Shown here piece after piece: positions 61,189 through 64,000 of a DNA stretch of 64,000 bases (positions are counted from its first letter, which is position 1; each line of letters begins with the position of its first letter). A program made the position numbers and the translations under genes. The notes under the pieces are model-generated. The model saw nothing but the letters and a program-made list of their open reading frames with translations, was not told the DNA's origin and searched no databases. The DNA is from Alkalimonas collagenimarina. Its GTDB lineage: Bacteria > Pseudomonadota > Gammaproteobacteria > Enterobacterales > Alteromonadaceae. Where the stretch lies: the NCBI RefSeq assembly GCF_030717845.1, contig NZ_JAUZVZ010000006.1, positions 124,001-188,000 of the forward strand. The letters run 5' to 3'.

Positions 61189-62130
61189 ATGCCAGCTAAA
61201 GCAAAACCTGTCAACTCAGCCATGGCTCTATCCATGGCTGGCCCTTTGCAGCAATTTCTTGATTACCTGCGCAATGAGCGCAATTACAGCCCCGCGACCC
61301 GCGATAGCTATCGCCGGCAGCTTGAAACCGTGGCCCTGCAATCCGGAGTTACCAGCTGGGTGCAACTCACACAAGCCATGCTGCAACGTCATCTTGGCCA
61401 CGCTTTTCAACAGGGTCTTGCTCCACGGTCCTTGGCTTTACGCGCCGCCAGCTTGCGCAGTTTTTATCGCTTTTTACAACAGCAGCAGCTCTGTGATGAT
61501 AATCCGGCGCAGTATCTGAAAGTGCCGAAAGCGGAAAAGACGCTTCCAAAGCTATTGGATGTCGATCAAATCCGCCAGTTACTGAGTGCCAAGCCAAACG
61601 ATGCGCTCGGCTATCGTGACCGTGCCATACTGGAGTTGTTTTACTCCTCTGGCTTACGCTTGGCAGAACTCGTTACGCTCGACCTCACCGATATCAATTG
61701 GCATGAACAGTTAATCAATGTTCGTGGCAAGGGCAGTAAAGATCGCACCCTGCCCATTGGTCGCTACGCCATTCAAGCGCTGAAGGAATGGCTGCAATAC
61801 CGACCAGAGTTCGTCGGCCCAGAGTTACCGGCCGCCGATGCGGATGCGCTTTTTCTGAGTATTCAACAGCAACGTATCTCGAGCCGACAAGTGCGACAGC
61901 GGGTCGATCGCTGGGCCAAACAACAAGGTTTAGCACAAACATTGCATCCACATATGCTACGCCATTCTTTTGCCAGTCATATCCTTGAATCCAGCGGGGA
62001 TTTACGCGCCGTGCAGGAGCTACTAGGCCATGCCAACCTCAGTACCACTCAGGTCTATACCCATCTCGATTTTCAACATCTTGCCAAAGTCTATGATGGC
62101 GCCCACCCAAGGGCCAGGAAGAAAACCTAA
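61189..62130 (+). CDS. xerC: Site-specific tyrosine recombinase XerC
   Basis: A 313-aa recombinase that works with XerD at dif to resolve chromosome dimers. The N-terminal SAM-like DNA-binding domain (LQQFLDYLRNERNYSPATRDSY) is followed by the catalytic domain, which shows Arg in SSGLRLAEL, Lys in GKGSKDR, HMLRHSFASH, His in LLGHANLSTTQ and the Tyr nucleophile in VYTHLDFQHL. Its core position after dapF-DUF484 separates it from mobile-element integrases. It ends in TAATG with the HAD gene. Confidence 0.96.
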   Translation: MPAKAKPVNSAMALSMAGPLQQFLDYLRNERNYSPATRDSYRRQLETVALQSGVTSWVQLTQAMLQRHLGHAFQQGLAPRSLALRAASLRSFYRFLQQQQLCDDNPAQYLKVPKAEKTLPKLLDVDQIRQLLSAKPNDALGYRDRAILELFYSSGLRLAELVTLDLTDINWHEQLINVRGKGSKDRTLPIGRYAIQALKEWLQYRPEFVGPELPAADADALFLSIQQQRISSRQVRQRVDRWAKQQGLAQTLHPHMLRHSFASHILESSGDLRAVQELLGHANLSTTQVYTHLDFQHLAKVYDGAHPRARKKT

Positions 62131-62831
62131 TGCAGGTCTTTAAAGCATTGCCTCCAATCAAGGTACTGTCATTCGATCTGGACGACACCCTTTACGACAA
62201 CAAGCCTGTATTGCTGGCAGCGGAGCAAGCGATGCTGACAAGCTTACAACATCAGTTGGATCCTGTGCTGCATCAACCGCTCGACTATTGGAGCAAAGTG
62301 CGCTGGCAGTTGGGTCAGCAACAGCCAGAAATTCGACATGATATTGGCCGCTGGCGCTTGCTGGGGGCTGAAGCAGGCTTGTTGCAGCTGGGGCTGGCTA
62401 AGCAAGAAGCTGTGGACATCGCCGAGCAGGCTTTTCAAGCTTTTTGGCAAGCACGTACTAAGATTACCATTGCTCCAGAGGTAAGCGCATTGCTGCAACA
62501 ACTGGCCGCACACTATCAGCTGATTGCCATCACCAATGGCAATGCCTGTGTGCAACGAATGGGGCTGGGACCACTGTTTGAGTTTGGTTTGCAGGCAGGA
62601 CCTGACGGTCGGATGAAGCCTTTTCCGGATCTGTATCTGGCCGCTGCTAACACGCTAGACGTCACGCCACAGCAGATCCTGCACATCGGCGACAGCCACC
62701 GCGCCGATGTGATGGGCGCATTAAATGCAGGTTGTCAGGCCGCATGGCTGGATCATCATGCCCGACCCATCAGCGTTTTACCGCACCTACGGCTGACAGA
62801 GCTTCAACAGTTAGCCTCCCTACTCGTTTAA
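62130..62831 (+). CDS. yigB: HAD-IA family hydrolase (YigB-like)
   Basis: A 233-aa haloacid-dehalogenase-superfamily phosphatase. Motif I is SFDLDDTLYDN (nucleophile Asp), motif II ITNGN, motif III includes RMKPFPDLY and motif IV HIGDSHRADVMGAL. E. coli YigB dephosphorylates 5-amino-6-(5-phosphoribitylamino)uracil in riboflavin synthesis. The same role is likely here from order and motifs. It overlaps the xerC stop. Confidence 0.92.
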   Translation: MQVFKALPPIKVLSFDLDDTLYDNKPVLLAAEQAMLTSLQHQLDPVLHQPLDYWSKVRWQLGQQQPEIRHDIGRWRLLGAEAGLLQLGLAKQEAVDIAEQAFQAFWQARTKITIAPEVSALLQQLAAHYQLIAITNGNACVQRMGLGPLFEFGLQAGPDGRMKPFPDLYLAAANTLDVTPQQILHIGDSHRADVMGALNAGCQAAWLDHHARPISVLPHLRLTELQQLASLLV

Positions 62832-62884
62832 CCACAGGCCTTGTTAAGCACTGGTTATTTATCCACTAAATCAGCCCGCTTTAC

Positions 62885-62912
62885 TTGGCGCAACCATACA
62901 GCCTGTTATAAT
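62885..62912 (+). promoter_or_regulatory. Sigma-70 promoter of uvrD
   Basis: TTGGCG (62885-62890) and, after 16 nt, a perfect TATAAT (62907-62912) with a TG extension just before it (TGTTATAAT). It lies 31 bp before the start codon. It shows that uvrD can be transcribed apart from the operon upstream. Confidence 0.7.
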
Positions 62913-62942
62913 GGCTACAAACGCCAACCAAGAGATTGCTCG

Positions 62943-64000
62943 ATGGATGTGTCTGAACTGCTTGATCAACTAAACGAACCGCAACGAGAAGCCGTGGCTG
63001 CTCCACCGCAACATATGCTGGTGCTGGCAGGTGCTGGCAGTGGTAAAACCCGGGTCTTGATCCATCGTTTAGCCTGGTTGATGCAAGTAGAACGGGTTGC
63101 GCCTTACAGCCTGCTCGCCGTAACCTTTACCAATAAGGCAGCGCAAGAGATGCGAGGTCGCATTGAGCAAACGGTGGGCGTCAGCATTCATAACCTCTGG
63201 ATGGGCACCTTTCATGGCTTGTCGCACCGCCTACTTCGCACGCATTATCAAGAAGCAGGCTTACCGCAAGGCTTTCAAATCCTCGACTCCGATGATCAAT
63301 ATCGCTTAATCCGCCGGGTACTAAAAAGCCTGAATCTGGATGAAAAACACTGGCCCGCCAAGCAAATTCAATGGTTTATCAATGCACGTAAAGATGAAGG
63401 CGAACGGCCAGCGAATATTGAGGCCGGTGGTGATTTCAGCCTGCAGACTATGATCAAAATCTATACCGCCTATCAGGATGTCTGTGATCGAGCTGGTTTG
63501 GTCGATTTTGCCGAAATTCTGCTACGCTCGGTCGAGCTATTGCAACAACATGCTCAGGTGCGCGCCCATTATCAGCAGCGATTTCGCCATGTGTTGGTGG
63601 ATGAGTTTCAGGATACCAATGCCATCCAATACCGCTGGCTGAAACTGCTGGCGGGGCCAGACAGCAAAGTGATGATTGTTGGCGATGATGATCAATCCAT
63701 CTATGGCTGGCGTGGTGCCCGGGTCGAAAATATTCAGAGCTTTCTGCTGGATTACCCCGAGCCGGTCACTATTCGGCTGGAGCAAAACTACCGCTCCACC
63801 GCCACCATCTTAAAAGCGGCTAATGCAGTGATTGCGCACAACAGCGATCGCTTGGGCAAAGACCTATGGACCGATGGCCGCGAAGGCGAGCCTATTTCGC
63901 TTTATACTGCCTTTAATGAATTGGATGAAGCACGTTTTATTGTTGGCCGCATTAAAGATTGGCATCAGCAAGGCAATAGTCTGAGTGATAGCGCTATTTT
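62943..64000 (+). CDS. uvrD: DNA helicase II UvrD (3' end cut by window)
   Basis: The first 352 codons of a superfamily-1 helicase used in nucleotide-excision and mismatch repair. It starts MDVSELLDQLNEPQREAV and shows Walker A LAGAGSGKTRVL, motif Ia AVTFTNKAAQEMR, TFHGLSHRLLR, motif II VDEFQDTN, motif III VGDDDQSIYGWRGA and motif IV LEQNYRS. The order yigB-uvrD and the N-terminal DxLNxPQRxAV favour UvrD over Rep. The frame is open at the window end. Confidence 0.95.
   Translation, partial: MDVSELLDQLNEPQREAVAAPPQHMLVLAGAGSGKTRVLIHRLAWLMQVERVAPYSLLAVTFTNKAAQEMRGRIEQTVGVSIHNLWMGTFHGLSHRLLRTHYQEAGLPQGFQILDSDDQYRLIRRVLKSLNLDEKHWPAKQIQWFINARKDEGERPANIEAGGDFSLQTMIKIYTAYQDVCDRAGLVDFAEILLRSVELLQQHAQVRAHYQQRFRHVLVDEFQDTNAIQYRWLKLLAGPDSKVMIVGDDDQSIYGWRGARVENIQSFLLDYPEPVTIRLEQNYRSTATILKAANAVIAHNSDRLGKDLWTDGREGEPISLYTAFNELDEARFIVGRIKDWHQQGNSLSDSAI

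Noticed and set aside
61189-62130. XerC as integrase of a mobile element
   Set aside because: It lies in the conserved dapF-DUF484-xerC-yigB-uvrD order, with no attachment-site repeats or phage genes around it.
62900-62920. Possible LexA (SOS) box before uvrD
   Set aside because: CTGT is present, but the second half does not give ACAG at the required 8-nt spacing, so the match to the consensus is poor.

Overview
The window looks like a contiguous chromosomal segment of a free-living gammaproteobacterium of the Alteromonadales/Chromatiales type (Rheinheimera, Arsukibacterium or Alkalimonas-like). That placement is inferred from protein style and gene order, not from a database match. Supporting signs are the E. 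coli/Shewanella-like block hemC-hemD-hemX-hemY / cyaY / lptM-lysA-dapF-DUF484-xerC-yigB-uvrD, the ubiD-fre neighbourhood, two TonB-dependent receptors, GGDEF, EAL and chemoreceptor signalling proteins, and many secreted proteins. Base composition is even, near 50% GC. I saw no tRNA, rRNA, transposase, integrase of a mobile element, prophage or CRISPR array.

Layout. 0-2.4 kb: divergent methionine-salvage genes mtnA and mtnK with a MetJ-box-like site between them. 2.4-6.6 kb: an RND efflux pump (adaptor then permease). 6.9-11.9 kb: a tightly coupled ABC exporter operon with one ATPase, three consecutive adaptor-like proteins and one MacB-type permease. 12.2-15 kb: an ScsB/DsbD-like thiol reductase and a secreted redoxin, with a LysR regulator divergent from them. 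16.3-25.3 kb: small secreted protein, ppc, periplasmic solute-binding protein, TraB/GumN protein, arfB, dbpA, chemoreceptor. 25.5-32.3 kb: large secreted M14 peptidase, CBM48/E-set protein, a stand-alone LPD1-like putative metalloprotease, TIGR02647 protein, outer-membrane barrel, small heat-shock protein with a sigma-32 promoter and ROSE-like thermometer, Met-rich secreted protein. 32.4-34.7 kb: YaeQ, then a SUOX-fold-like protein coupled to a diguanylate cyclase. 34.8-42.7 kb: two TonB-dependent receptors around metC, and an EAL protein. 42.9-45.4 kb: ubiD, a 2Fe-2S ferredoxin and fre.

45.4-52.5 kb is the most unusual part. It holds two paralogous secreted proteins combining Sel1-like repeats with a TonB C-terminal domain, an unrecognised single-span membrane protein with an acidic linker, and two tandem secreted cyanophycinase-like (S51) proteins. 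One of the S51 genes is broken by a ten-G homopolymer and would be restored by losing one G. That fits a phase-variable switch, or a sequencing error. fadM is the only housekeeping gene inside this block.

52.6-64 kb is conserved core: a hem gene operon read leftwards (cyaY, carboxylesterase, hemC, hemD, hemX, hemY, deoxyinosine glycosylase) and, divergent from it, lptM-lysA-dapF-DUF484-xerC-HAD-uvrD read rightwards, with uvrD cut by the window end. The E. coli neighbour cyaA is absent between hemC and cyaY.
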